Shown here: positions 12,627-23,991 of the stretch, piece by piece
Layout: each line of letters starts with the position of its first letter
How positions within the stretch are numbered: position 1 is the first letter of the stretch
From: Arenicola marina
Taxonomy: Eukaryota; Annelida; Polychaeta; Arenicolidae
Assembly (NCBI GenBank): GCA_964019135.1
Contig: OZ025265.1
Coordinates: forward strand, 3,478,318-3,542,317
Reading direction: 5' to 3'
DNA: 64,000 bases
Made by a program: the position numbers and the translations under genes
Notes under the pieces: generated by a model
Seen by the model: the letters and a program-made list of their open reading frames with translations, nothing else
Database searches by the model: none
What the model was told of the DNA's origin: nothing

Positions 12627-13735
12627 CGCGGTCCTAGTCTTATCTTTCGACGAGCTGCAGCAGATGGGCGCATACACACTGCTGACCTATATATGGTCGT
12701 CGTGCTATGCTATGAAATGCTTCCTAGTAGGCGTCATAGCCCAATCACAGTGTAACCCGGCAGTGACATGTAAGAAATCAACTTGTCTGGGGCATAAAAT
12801 AGTAAACAGCTGTATGGTAGTTATTTCTCTAAGATAACTTTCTCTTTTACCGCACCTTCGACAGATGACAGTCACAGAAAAAAAAAAAAAAATGGAGGGA
12901 CGTCCTGAACATAATTTTTAAAAAAAACTATATACAAACACTATTCGATTATATCCGTTATGCCATCAGCGTCGCTTCTGTCCTCATTGGAGGCCGTCAC
13001 TGTCTCTAAATGAAGTCAACGAATAATGAGGAAAACGACGTTAATCCGACGGATGATCCGTCGTGACGCTAGCATAGAACATCATGGCTAACACTAACAT
13101 ATCATTCATGATCATTAGTCTTACATCTGCACTATAAGGACACCGCCTGACCCGTTATGTATTAATATACGCCTGATATATCGTGATTTTGCGTGACCGG
13201 CTTGCTAATTTGGGTTAGTTATGTCTATATATAATGCATATTCCTTCGAGCAGCTGTGTTATACGGCCTCCCCCGGCTACCGGGACAAGACACTTACTAT
13301 AGTGCACCATGCAGTATATCATCCCCACAATGAACCGTCGACAATGGACTCCATGATACCACCGGGCCAATGGCTATACGGAGGGCTACCTTAATTGGAT
13401 GGCGGGTATTCAGTGCTGATGACACTCGTCTCGGTTTATGGTGCGTTAGGGTCACGTACCGTACCAACCAATATAACGTTTGTGTCGCGTTGCTTTATTC
13501 GGCAAGGACAACGTATGAAGGTGACATTGCGTCTATGGGGAGGACCAGAAAGGAGCTATGTGCCCGGGGTTACCCGCCCTGTTTGTCTTTTCAAAGGAGG
13601 ACAGGGTCCTTTACCCTGCACGAATGTGGCATGACATGAAGTAGTATCTTTAGGCCACCTTTGTGTACATAAGGGTTTAGATGGGCCAAGGAACCTCCCG
13701 GGGCGATGAAGGATGCATGGATGGAACATACCCCA
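12627..13735. other. Unique stretch, no gene recognised
   Basis: No domain or repeat array was recognised. It contains an A run at about 12878-12891 and short open frames near 13370-13640 that overlap in two frames without recognisable content. Confidence 0.5.
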
Positions 13736-13806
13736 CATTATTTGAGCGGGCCCGGATTCGAACCTAGTACCAATTGATCTGCGGTATAGGGAGCTAACCA
13801 TTTAAC
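13736..13806 (-). repeat. tRNA-derived SINE head (minus strand)
   Basis: Read on the minus strand, an A-box-like TGGTTAGCTCCC is followed by a canonical B box GGTTCGAATCC with tRNA-like spacing. This is the usual head of a tRNA-derived SINE or a decayed tRNA pseudogene. The anticodon arm does not fold clearly, so a functional tRNA is unlikely. The body beyond the head could not be delimited. Confidence 0.55.
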
Positions 13807-13888
13807 CCGCCCTCCATCCCTTCTCTCCCCCTCCCCGCGCTTTCCTGCACGAAGGTAGACATTCGCATAGTGTGCGAACTGCGAAATG

Positions 13889-14229
13889 ATGGCTGGCCTG
13901 GCAGAGCGGCACCATGGCTGGCCTGGCAGAGCGGCACCATGGCTGGCCTGGCAGAGCGGCACCATGGCTGGCCTGGCAGAGCGGCACCATGGCTGGCCTG
14001 GCAGAGCGGCACCATGGCTGGCCTGGCAGAGCGGCACCATGGCTGGCCTGGCAGAGCGGCACCATGGCTGGCCTGGCAGAGCGGCACCATGGCTGGCCTG
14101 GCAGAGCGGCACCATGGCTGGCCTGGCAGAGCGGCACCATGGCTGGCCTGGCAGAGCGGCACCGTGCCTGGCCTGGCAGAGCGGCTCCATGGCTGGCCTG
14201 GCAGAGCGGCACCATGGCTGGCCTGGCAG
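13889..14229. repeat. Minisatellite, 25-bp unit, about 13.5 copies
   Basis: The unit joins GGCTGGCCTGGCAGAGC to GGCACCAT, and copies are nearly identical. Every junction recreates CACCATGG, a strong start-codon context. Because 25 is not a multiple of 3, successive ATGs fall in all three frames. Both strands are free of stops across the array, so the overlapping open frames at about 13738-14325 reflect the unit and are not independent evidence of genes. Confidence 0.96.
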
Positions 14230-15170
14230 CGCTCTCTCGGCCAGGCCAAGCGTGTTAACCACAAGGGCAGATAACAGATAATCGCGGCACATAGATGTGC
14301 TGTTGTGTTGGGCAATATCCACCATAAATGGGGTGGTGGACCATTAATTTATAACTGTATTAAAGGGTTCTTTTTTTAATGAGGTTCACCCAAAGATAGA
14401 TGAGCCACACATTATTATAATAGTGCAAAATTTAATCTAAAAGATAGATGTTAAAATACTTCAGTTAATTTTTTGGCTTCATGCTCCCTCATTTATGCTT
14501 TAATGGGGAATATTTACCCTCTTTCATTATTCAATACGAATAATTTTTTAGTTTATTTTCTTAAATTTACGGCCTGACAAAAGGTCACATGCATTAATAT
14601 ACACCTGGACAAAAACCAGTTTCCACGAGCCCTTTCGACCCTTATGGCTGCCACAATTCCCCGACACTTAGCGCCTATATAATGGCTTCCCCGTGGGTCA
14701 GGATCGATAAGATGGCTGTGCCGGGCTCACCGCCACCGAGGCATCTTTATGACCGCATGTCACTCTACACCGTGCGTCTGATGAGGAGGCCAACTCGTCA
14801 AACGACGTATTAGTTCTCCTGCCAACAATAAACAGCCTACGTCACGTGCTATTTGGCGCCGTCGTCACCCAGTACCGCCCCCCCCCCCTTGCGTTTCTTT
14901 TTGTTTTGACGTATGAGCGGTGATGCCCTTTGTCAATGCAAAGTCTACGTCATATTACATCTCACTGTGTTGTTTTGCACTTGACGCTCTACTTTGTGTC
15001 GGGGTCATCATCAACCACCCCCCACCCCCCTCGCCCCAATCCCCTATCCCTCCCCGACCGCTTCCCGTTCGCAAATTGTTGAAACCGGCCCTAAGTCCTG
15101 GATCCCACCAGATTCGTATAACAGTGCCCCCCCCCCCCCCGCCACCCCCCCTCCCCACCCGGGGTCCGCG
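14230..15170. other. Unique stretch between two arrays
   Basis: AT-rich at 14340-14580 with T and A runs, then mixed sequence. C runs of 11 and 14 lie at 14878-14888 and about 15127-15140, and the 15010-15170 part is C-rich. No gene or RNA was recognised. Confidence 0.5.
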
Positions 15171-18100
15171 CTCATCAACCGATATAACGCTGTACCCTTG
15201 CCATCTCCCGATATAAGGCTGTACCCTTGCCATCTCCCGATATAACGCCTTGCCATCTCCCGATATAACGCTGTACCCTTGCCATCTCCCGATATAACGC
15301 TGTACCCTTGCCATCTCCCGATATAACGCTGTACACTTGCCATATCCCGATATAACGCTGTACCCTTGCCATCTCCCGATATAACGCTGTACCCTTGCCA
15401 TCTCCCGATATAACGCTGTACCCTTGCCATCTCCCGATATAACGCTGTACCCTTGCCATCTCCCGATATAACGCTGTACCCTTGCCATCTCCCGATATAA
15501 CGCTGTACCCTTGCCATATCCCAATATAACGCTGTACCCTTGCCATCTCCCGATATAACGCTGTACCCTTGCCATCTCCCTATATAACGCTGTACCCCTG
15601 CCATCTCCCGATATAACGCTGTACCCTTGCCATCTCCCGATATAACGCTGTACCCTTGCCATCTCCCGATATAACGCTGTACTCTTGCCATCTCCCGATA
15701 TAACGCCTTGCCATCTCCCGATATAACGCTGTACCCTTGCCATCTCCCGATATAACGCTGTACCCTTGCCATCTCCCGATATAACGCCTTGCCATCTCCC
15801 GATATAATGCCTTGCCATCTCCCGATATAACGCTGTACCCTTGCCATCTCCAATATAACGCTGTACACTTGCCATCTCCCGATATAACGCTGTACCCTTG
15901 CCATCTCCCGATATAACGCTGTACCCTTGCCATCTCCCGATATAACGCTGTACCCTTGCCATCTCCCGATATAACGCTGCACCCTTGCCATCTAACGATA
16001 TAACGCTGTACCCTTGCCATCTCCCGATATAACGCTGTACCCTTGCCATCTCCCGATATAACGCTGTACCCTTGCCATCTCCCGATATAACGCTGTACCC
16101 TTGCCATCTCCCGATATAACGCTGTACCCTTGCCATCTCCCGATATAACGCTGTACCCTTGCCATCTCCCGATATAACGCTGTACCCTTGCCATCTCCCG
16201 ATATAACGCTGTACCCTTGCCATAGCCCGATATAACGCTGTACCCTTGCCATCTCCCGATATAACGCTGTACCCTTGCCATCTCCCGATATAACGCTGTA
16301 CCCTTGCCATCTCCCGATATAACGCTGTACCCTTGCCATCTCCCGATATAACGCTGTACCCTTGCCATCTCCCGATATAACGCTGTACCCTTGTCATCTC
16401 CCGATATAACGCTGTACCCTTGCCATCTCCCGATATAACGCTGTACCCTTGCCATCTCCCGATATAACGCTGTACCCTTGCCATCTCCCGATATAACGCT
16501 GTACCCTTGCCATCTCCCGATATAACGCTGTACCCTTGCCATCTCCCGATATAACGATGTACCCTTGCCATATCCCGATATAACGCTGTACCCTTGCCAT
16601 CTCCCGATATAACGCTGTACCCTTGCCATCTCCCGATATAACGCTGTACCCTTGCCATCTCCCGATATAACGCTGTACCCTTGCCATCTCCCGATATAAC
16701 GCTGTACCCTTGCCATCTCCCGATATAACGCTGTACCCTTGCCATCTCCCGATATAACGCTGTACCCTTGCCATATCCCGATATAACGCTGTACCCTTGC
16801 CATCTCCCGATATAACGCTGTACCCTTGCCATCTCCCTATATAACGCTGTACCCCTGCCATCTCCCGATATAACGCTGTACCCTTGCCATCTCCCGATAT
16901 AACGCTGTACCCTTGCCATCTCCCGATATAACGCTGTACCCTTGCCATCTCCCGATATAACGCTGTACCCTTGCCATCTCCCGATATAACGCTGTACCCT
17001 TGCCATCTCCCGATATAACGCTGTACCCTTGCCATCTCCCGATATAACGCTGTACCCTTGCCATCTCCCGATATAACGCTGTACCCTTGCCATATCCCGA
17101 TATAACGCTGTACCCTTGCCATCTCCCGATATAACGCTGTACCCTTGCCATCTCCCGATATAACGCTGTACCCTTGCCATCTCCCGATATAACGCTGTAC
17201 CCTTGCCATCTCCCGATATAACGCTGTACCCTTGCCATCTCCCGATATAACGCTGTACCCTTGCCATATCCCGATATAACGCTGTACCCTTGCCATCTCC
17301 CGATATAACGCTGTACCCTTGCCATCTCCCTATATAACGCTGTACCCCTGCCATCTCCCGATATAACGCTGTACCCTTGCCATCTCCCGATATAACGCTG
17401 TACCCTTGCCATATCCCGATATAACGCTGTACCCTTGCCATCTCCCGATATAACGCTGTACCCTTGCCATCTCCCGATATAACGCTGTACCCTTGCCATC
17501 TCCCGATATAACGCTGTACCCTTGCCATCTCCCGATATAACGCTGTACCCTTGCCATCTCCCGATATAACGCTGTACCCTTGCCATCTCCAATATAACGC
17601 TGTACCCTTGCCATCTCCCGATATAACGCTGTACCCTTGCCATCTCCCGATATAACGCTGTACCCTTGCCATCTCCCGATATAACGCTGTACCCTTGCCA
17701 TCTCCCGATATAACGCTGTACCCTTGCCATCTCCCGATATAACGCTGTACCCTGGCCATCTCCCGATATAACGCTGTACCCTTGCCATCTCCCGATATAA
17801 CGCTGTACCCTTGCCATCTCCCGATATAACGCTGTACCCTTGCCATCTCCCGATATAACGCTGTACCCTTGCCATCTCCCGATATAACGCTGTACCCTTG
17901 CCATCTTCCGATATAACGCTGTACCCTTGCCATCTCCCGATATAACGCTGTACCCTTGCCATCTCCCGATATAACGCTGTACCCTTGCCATCTCCAATAT
18001 AACGCTGTACCCTTGCCATCTCCCGATATAACGCTGTACCCTTCCCATCTCCCGATATAACGCTGTACCCTTGCCATCTCCCGATATAACGCTGTACCCT

Positions 18101-21097
18101 TGCCATCTCCCGATATAACGCTGTACCCTTGCCATCTCCCGATATAACGCCTTGCCATCTCCCGATATAACGCTGTACCCCTGCCATCTCCCGATATAAC
18201 GCTGTACCCTTGCCATCTCCCGATATAACGCTGTACCCTTGCCATCTCCCGATATAACGCTGTACCCTTGCCATCTCCCGATATAACGCTGTACCCTTGC
18301 CATCTCCCGATATAACGCTGTACCCTTGCCACCTCCCGATATAACGCTGTACCCTTGCCATCTCCCGATATAACGCTGTGCCCCTGCCATCTCCCGATAT
18401 AACGCTGTACCCTTGCCATCTCCCGATATAACGCTGTACCCTTGCCATCTCCCGATATAACGCTGTACCCTTGCCATCTCCCGATATAACGCTGTACCCT
18501 TGCCATCTCCCGATATAACGCTGTACCCTTGCCATATCCCGATATAACGCTGTACCCTTGCCATCTCCCGATATAACGCTGTACCCTTGCCATCTCCCGA
18601 TATAACGCTGTACCCTTGCCATCTCCCGATATAACGCTGTACCCTTGCCATCTCCCGATATAACGCTGTACCCTTGCCATCTCCCGATATAACGCTGTAC
18701 CCTTGCCATCTCCCGATATAACGCTGTACCCTTGCCATCTCCAATATAACGCTGTACCCTTGCCATCTCCCGATATAACGCTGTACCCTTGCCATCTCCC
18801 GATATAACGCTGTACCCTGGCCATCTCCCGATATAACGCTGTACCCTTGCCATCTCCCGATATAACGCTGTACCCTTGCCATCTCCAATATAACGCTGTA
18901 CCCTTGCCATCTCCCGATATAACGCCTTGCCATGTCCCGATATAACGCTGTACCCTTGCCATCTCCCGATATAACGCTGTACCCTTGCCATCTCCCGATA
19001 TAACGCTGTACCCTTGCCATCTCCCGATATAACGCTGTACCCTTGCCGTCTCCCGATATAACGCTGTACCCCTGCCATCTCCCGATATAACGCTGTACCC
19101 TTGCCATCTCCCGATATAACGCTGTACCCTTGCCATCTCCCGATATAACGCTGTACGCTTGCCATCTCCCGATATAACGCTGTACCCTTGCCATCTCCCG
19201 ATATAACGCTGTACCCTTGCCATCTCCCGATATAACGCTGTACCCTTGCCATCTCCCGATATAACGCTGTACCCTTGCCATCTCCCGATATAACGCTGTA
19301 CCCTTGCCATCTCCAATATAACGCTGTACCCTTGCCATCTCCCGATATAACGCTGTACCCTTGCCATCTCCCGATATAACGCTGTACCCTGGCCATCTCC
19401 CGATATAACGCTGTACCCTTGCCATCTCCCGATATAACGCTGTACCCTTGCCATCTCCAATATAACGCTGTACCCTTGCCATCTCCCGATTCAACGCCTT
19501 GCCATGTCCCGATATAACGCTGTACCCTTGCCATCTCCCGATATAACGCTGTACCCTTGCCATCTCCCGATATAACGCTGTACCCTTGCCATCTCCCGAT
19601 ATAACGCTGTACCCTTGCCATCTCCCGATATAACGCTGTACCCTTGCCGTCTCCCGATATTACGCTGTACCCTTGCCATCTCCCGATATAACGCTGTACC
19701 CTTGCCATCTCCCGATATAACGCTGTACCCTTGCCGTCTCCCGATATTACGCTGTACCCTTGCCATCTCCCGATATAACGCTGTACCCTTGCCGTCTCCC
19801 GATATTACGCTGTACCCCTGCCATCTCCCGATATAACGCTGTACCCTTGCCATCTCCCGATATAACGCTGTACCCTTGCCATCTCCCGATATAACGCTGT
19901 ACGCTTGCCATCTCCCGATATAACGCTGTACCCTTGCCATCTCCCGATATAACGCTGTACCCTTGCCATCTCCCGATATAACGCTGTACCCTTGCCATCT
20001 CCCGATATAACGCTGTACCCTTGCCATCTCCCGATATAACGCTGTACCCTTGCCATCTCCAATATAACGCTGTACCCTTGCCATCTCCCGATATAACGCT
20101 GTACCCTTGCCATCTCCCGATATAACGCTGTACCCTGGCCATCTCCCGATATAACGCTGTACCCTTGCCATCTCCCGATATAACGCTGTACCCTTGCCAT
20201 CTCCAATATAACGCTGTACCCTTGCCATCTCCCGATTCAACGCCTTGCCATGTCCCGATATAACGCTGTACCCTTGCCATCTCCCGATATAACGCTGTAC
20301 CCTTGCCATCTCCCGATATAACGCTGTACCCTTGCCATCTCCCGATATAACGCTGTACCCTTGCCATCTCCCGATATAACGCTGTACCCTTGCCGTCTCC
20401 CGATATTACGCTGTACCCTTGCCATCTCCCGATATAACGCTGTACCCTTGCCATCTCCCGATATAACGCTGTACCCTTGCCGTCTCCCGATATTACGCTG
20501 TACCCTTGCCATCTCCCGATATAACGCTGTACCCTTGCCGTCTCCCGATATTACGCTGTACCCCTGCCATCTCCCGATATAACGCTGTACCCTTGCCATC
20601 TCCCGATATAACGCTGTACCCTTGCCATCTCCCGATATAACGCTGTAACCTTGCCATCTCCCGATATAACGCTGTACCCTTGCCATCTCCCGATATAACG
20701 CTGTACCCTTGCCATCTCCCGATATAACGCTGTACCCTTGCCGTCTCCCGATATTACGCTGTACCCTTGCCATCTCCCGATATAACGCTGTACCCTTGCC
20801 GTCTCCCGATATTACGCTGTACCCCTGCCATCTCCCGATATAACGCTGTACCCTTGCCATCTCCCGATATAACGCTGTACCCTTGCCATCTCCCGATATA
20901 ACGCTGTAACCTTGCCATCTCCCGATATAACGCTGTACCCTTGCCATCTCCCGATATAACGCTGTAACCTTGCCATCTCCCGATATAACGCTGTACCCTT
21001 GCCATCTCCCGATATAACGCTGTACCCTTGCCATCTCCCGATATAACGCTGTACCCTTGCCATTTCCCGATATAACGCTGTACCCTTGCCACCTCCC
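15171..21097. repeat. Large 29-bp satellite-like array, about 200 copies
   Basis: The unit is GATATAACGCTGTACCC followed by TTGCCATCTCCC (29 bp). Most copies match closely. Variants include a 2-bp loss giving CTCCAATATAACG, a 13-bp loss giving AACGCCTTGCCAT, CATATCCCG, GATATTACG with CCGTCTCC, and CCCCTG. The minus strand lacks stops in all three frames, so frames of up to 1501 codons run through it with a repeated 29-residue peptide, while the plus strand has a TAA in every unit. The right part shows block duplication (see 19071-20562). Confidence 0.98.
19071..20562. repeat. Tandem duplication of a 746-bp block inside the 29-bp array
   Basis: The rare variants recur at a fixed offset of 746 bp: CCCCTG at 19070/19816/20562, ACGCTT at 19155/19901, CTCCAATAT at 19311/20057, CCTGG at 19388/20134 and GATTCAACGCC at 19488/20234. 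The blocks 19071-19816 and 19817-20562 therefore look like direct copies. A related offset of 572 bp links 18739 to 19311 and 18924 to 19496; it is 746 minus six units. Further right, a 261-bp offset (nine units) links the GTAACC variants at 20646 and 20907. Confidence 0.85.
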
Positions 21098-21654
21098 GAC
21101 ACCAAGGGAAGTGTTTAAATTGAAAACTTCTCGTATAACGGCCCTCATCTGTCTCTTGGGTATATGGATTGGTGGATTAGGAAATCGAGGGATTGTGACC
21201 GTTTCTCCTGCACGTCGGGGCCAAATAAACCCGACCAATGACACCGCGGCGACAATGACACGAAGGATAAGTAAGGCTATCTTCAAACCTTGGTACCGGG
21301 ATCAATGTTTTCTCGTTCGCGTGGCGCGTATAATGACGGGACGGGCGAAGTGATGTAAGCATTGATTCGGTATAACCGCCTGAAAGCAATACGTGCTGGT
21401 GATGTTGGAGGTGTGACGTCATTGGGATAATGGTGGCAGTATAAGAACGCCGTCTCCAGTAAATGGTCCTCGTGTCGCTGGCTAACGCGCGTGTGTCGAC
21501 CGCGTCCTGTAGGGTTAGATGCCCTGTGAGTGGCGTGAGCTTTTTGGTTTAGAACATAATGAGCGGTTGACGCAGATATCGCGATGGCGTCATTGTGTAC
21601 AATGTGATGTGTGGTGCAGTGCTTCAGATGTTTTAGCAGCACTTCGTAGGGGGC
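21098..21654. other. Unique stretch, no gene recognised
   Basis: A minus-strand frame runs from this DNA into the 29-bp array and begins with a hydrophobic stretch, but it opens at TTG with no nearby ATG, so it is not called as a gene. No RNA or repeat was recognised. Confidence 0.4.
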
Positions 21655-21865
21655 TGGCATAGTGGATAGCGGCTTAGTGGCTAGAGACTTAGTGGATAGC
21701 AACTTAGTGAATAGCGACTTGGTGGTCAATGACTTTGTGGATAGTGTGACTTAGTGGATAGCGACTTGGTGGTTAATGACTTAGTGGGTAGTAGATTAGT
21801 GGAAAGGTGGGGTGGGGCGGGGTGAGGCGTGGTGGGGCGGGGTGGGGCGCGGTGGGGCGGGGTGG
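21655..21865. repeat. Degenerate short tandem repeat
   Basis: Diverged copies of GACTTAGTGGATAGC (15-18 bp) fill 21655-21800, followed by a (GGTGGGGCG)n-like patch to about 21865. It is much older-looking than the other arrays. Confidence 0.75.
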
Positions 21866-22089
21866 CCCCAGGTGCGTGTTATACACGGGATTGCTTCCTC
21901 TGGTTATTGACACCCCATTAATCATGATTGGCTTACAGACCCATCGCGGTCTGTACCCATGGTGGCCGGTCAGCGGGTCTCGTGGGGCGCTCTGCATAAT
22001 GGATGAGTGTTTAATCAAGCACCGTATGCCTGATAATCAAGTATTGTAGATCTGTCGGCCCGGTGTTTACTGACCCAAGTCATATGCTG

Positions 22090-22107
22090 CAGTGGGGCCA
22101 CGAGGAG
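22090..22107 (+). repeat. Isolated match to the 31-bp array unit
   Basis: CAGTGGGGCCACGAGGAG matches the core of the 31-bp unit found at 23992-25823 except for one missing T. It stands alone 1.9 kb to the left of that array. Confidence 0.5.
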
Positions 22108-22261
22108 ATGAACATACTGACTTTCATGTGAAGTGACTAATTCAGTAACACCAAGAAATTGTTATACACAGGTTTCTGTTAGTAAAAGAGAAGACATGGC
22201 TTGGTAGCCAAGGGACACATCTTCGCTTGCTTTTTTTCAATCTGAAGTGCACTTATTTATA

Positions 22262-22670
22262 CAGGGGCGGATCCAGCAGACAATGATGTGGGGGTCACAA
22301 GCTGGCGTGAATCCAGGAGCCATGAATTGAGGATTTGAGGCGGGGTGGGGGATTCACTTAGGGTTTGAAATTCTTACGTCCGGGGGAAGCCCAAAGTAGG
22401 GGGTCCACATAATAACATGGGGTCCAGGAAAGACACAAAGGCGGATTTCCACATCTTAGCTGGCATACGGTTACCATTGACCAAGATCATTCTCCATAAA
22501 AAAGGGGGAGGGAGTCAGACCCCGAGACACCCACTTAAATATCTCTATATGCCTTTGCGGGAAGTTACAGCAAATCCTGTGACCCGATGACCCCCAATTA
22601 TCTACTAAGGGTCAGGGGGGGGGGTCACAGGACCCCTGGGACCCCCCTCCTCCCTTGGATCCGTACCGGT
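22262..22670. mobile_element. hAT-like MITE, about 409 bp
   Basis: The left end is CAGGGGCGGATCCAGCAG, a typical hAT-type terminus. The right end is a decayed complement (TTGGATCCGTACCGGT). Subterminal GGGGGTCACA (left) and GGGGGTCACAGGACCCC (right) extend the symmetry. It is flanked by TATTTATA (22254-22261) and TATATATA (22671-22678), a 7/8 match fitting the 8-bp target duplication of hAT elements. No transposase is encoded, so it is non-autonomous. The decayed right end makes the call moderate. Confidence 0.55.
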
Positions 22671-23991
22671 TATATATAATTCAAATATGTCAAATATGAG
22701 GGCGGATTAATAATATATGCCCAATTCTGCGTTAAAATGGCATGCATATCCTGTGCAAATTGGCATGGTCAATTGTGCCTTATACTGGCATATATAAATA
22801 TAATTTTATACTTGATATATTCGGGATGTCTAGACAGTTAAGTAACATACTTTGTGTCAAATCGGTTTGCGCAGCTGTGTTGTATATAGTTCGGGATACA
22901 CCGTGATTGACATATTAATGTGTACGTTTCCACTTTATTTGCGTTTCTTTGATACCATTGACATCAATTCAACTACATGGGAAGGTTATTATAAACAAAA
23001 GTGATCACGCAATGCAATTAAATGACCAGAATGGATTCCTCAACAGCTCTCGTTAGCCATATACACGGCGTCTCAGTTCAAACGAACTCATGAATATTTA
23101 TAAATGGTTTAAATATCAATTGATCCAGTTCTAGATAAGAGATAAGGATTTGATGAAAGCTTACATAAGCACATGGTCACGACGCTGTGGCTGTACGTCA
23201 CTCACCCGCACCAGGTGTCTGTATCACGCAATATCTGGCAATCAATACTATTACCCAATGTATTTAACTGTAACTGTACCGGAAAAGGGTATCTCTCCCC
23301 AACGCGTTCTCGTGTACTTGAAACCGGTGAACTGCCTCTCTGCATGTGTATAAAGTATATCTACAAAAGTATGTCAATATGTGTGCATTAACGTATTGAT
23401 TTGACTCTGACGTGGTATGAGCGGGTGCTATGTACCGAATGTGCTGTCAGTTTATCTTCTTTGTGACTGGGAAAATCGGTCGTAACTCTCGCAGGCCAGG
23501 AATTCATGGCGACGACGTGTCACGTGGTCATAAGGGATGTTCGCAACGCCTAATGGCAGCGGGATCACAGGATGATATGGATACCAATCTAGATTATCAC
23601 TTAGCACAATAGCTGGGACACTTTTGTATGGTGCTAACCGGCATATCATAATATAGGCTATTCCTGCATGGTCTCGACCTGGAAAGTAAGACACTAGGTA
23701 GTCTGGTGCAGGGCACTGGTCTGAATACGTCTGTGATAGTATATTTACCTGGATACTGGTGTAGAATACTAATCTAGGTACTTCGATGTGACATTTCGCT
23801 GGCGGATATTCACTTGGTCACTCTAGTGAGATACTTATCAAGATTCTGCTGTGGGATACTGCCTTCAACACTCTTGTGGGATCCAGGACACCCACGCAGA
23901 GGAAACAGGTATCCTTTGTTAAGTAACACGGACAGCGTGCCCTGTCAATGTTATATGTCACACTTTATCGAATCCGATCTTCCGGTATACC
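22671..23991. other. Unique AT-rich stretch, no gene recognised
   Basis: Short open frames on both strands (for example 23150-23391 and 23430-23694) overlap in several frames and show no recognisable domain. No RNA gene or array was found. Confidence 0.5.

Noticed and set aside
14955-19460. Minus-strand open frame of 1501 codons through the 29-bp array
   Set aside because: The unit has no stop on this strand in any frame and its length is not a multiple of 3, so all three frames are open. There is no independent sign of selection for coding.
20237-21286. Minus-strand frame with a hydrophobic, signal-like start leading into the 29-bp repeat
   Set aside because: It opens at TTG with no suitable ATG before the repeat, and the hydrophobic stretch is short and unsupported by a splice or promoter context.
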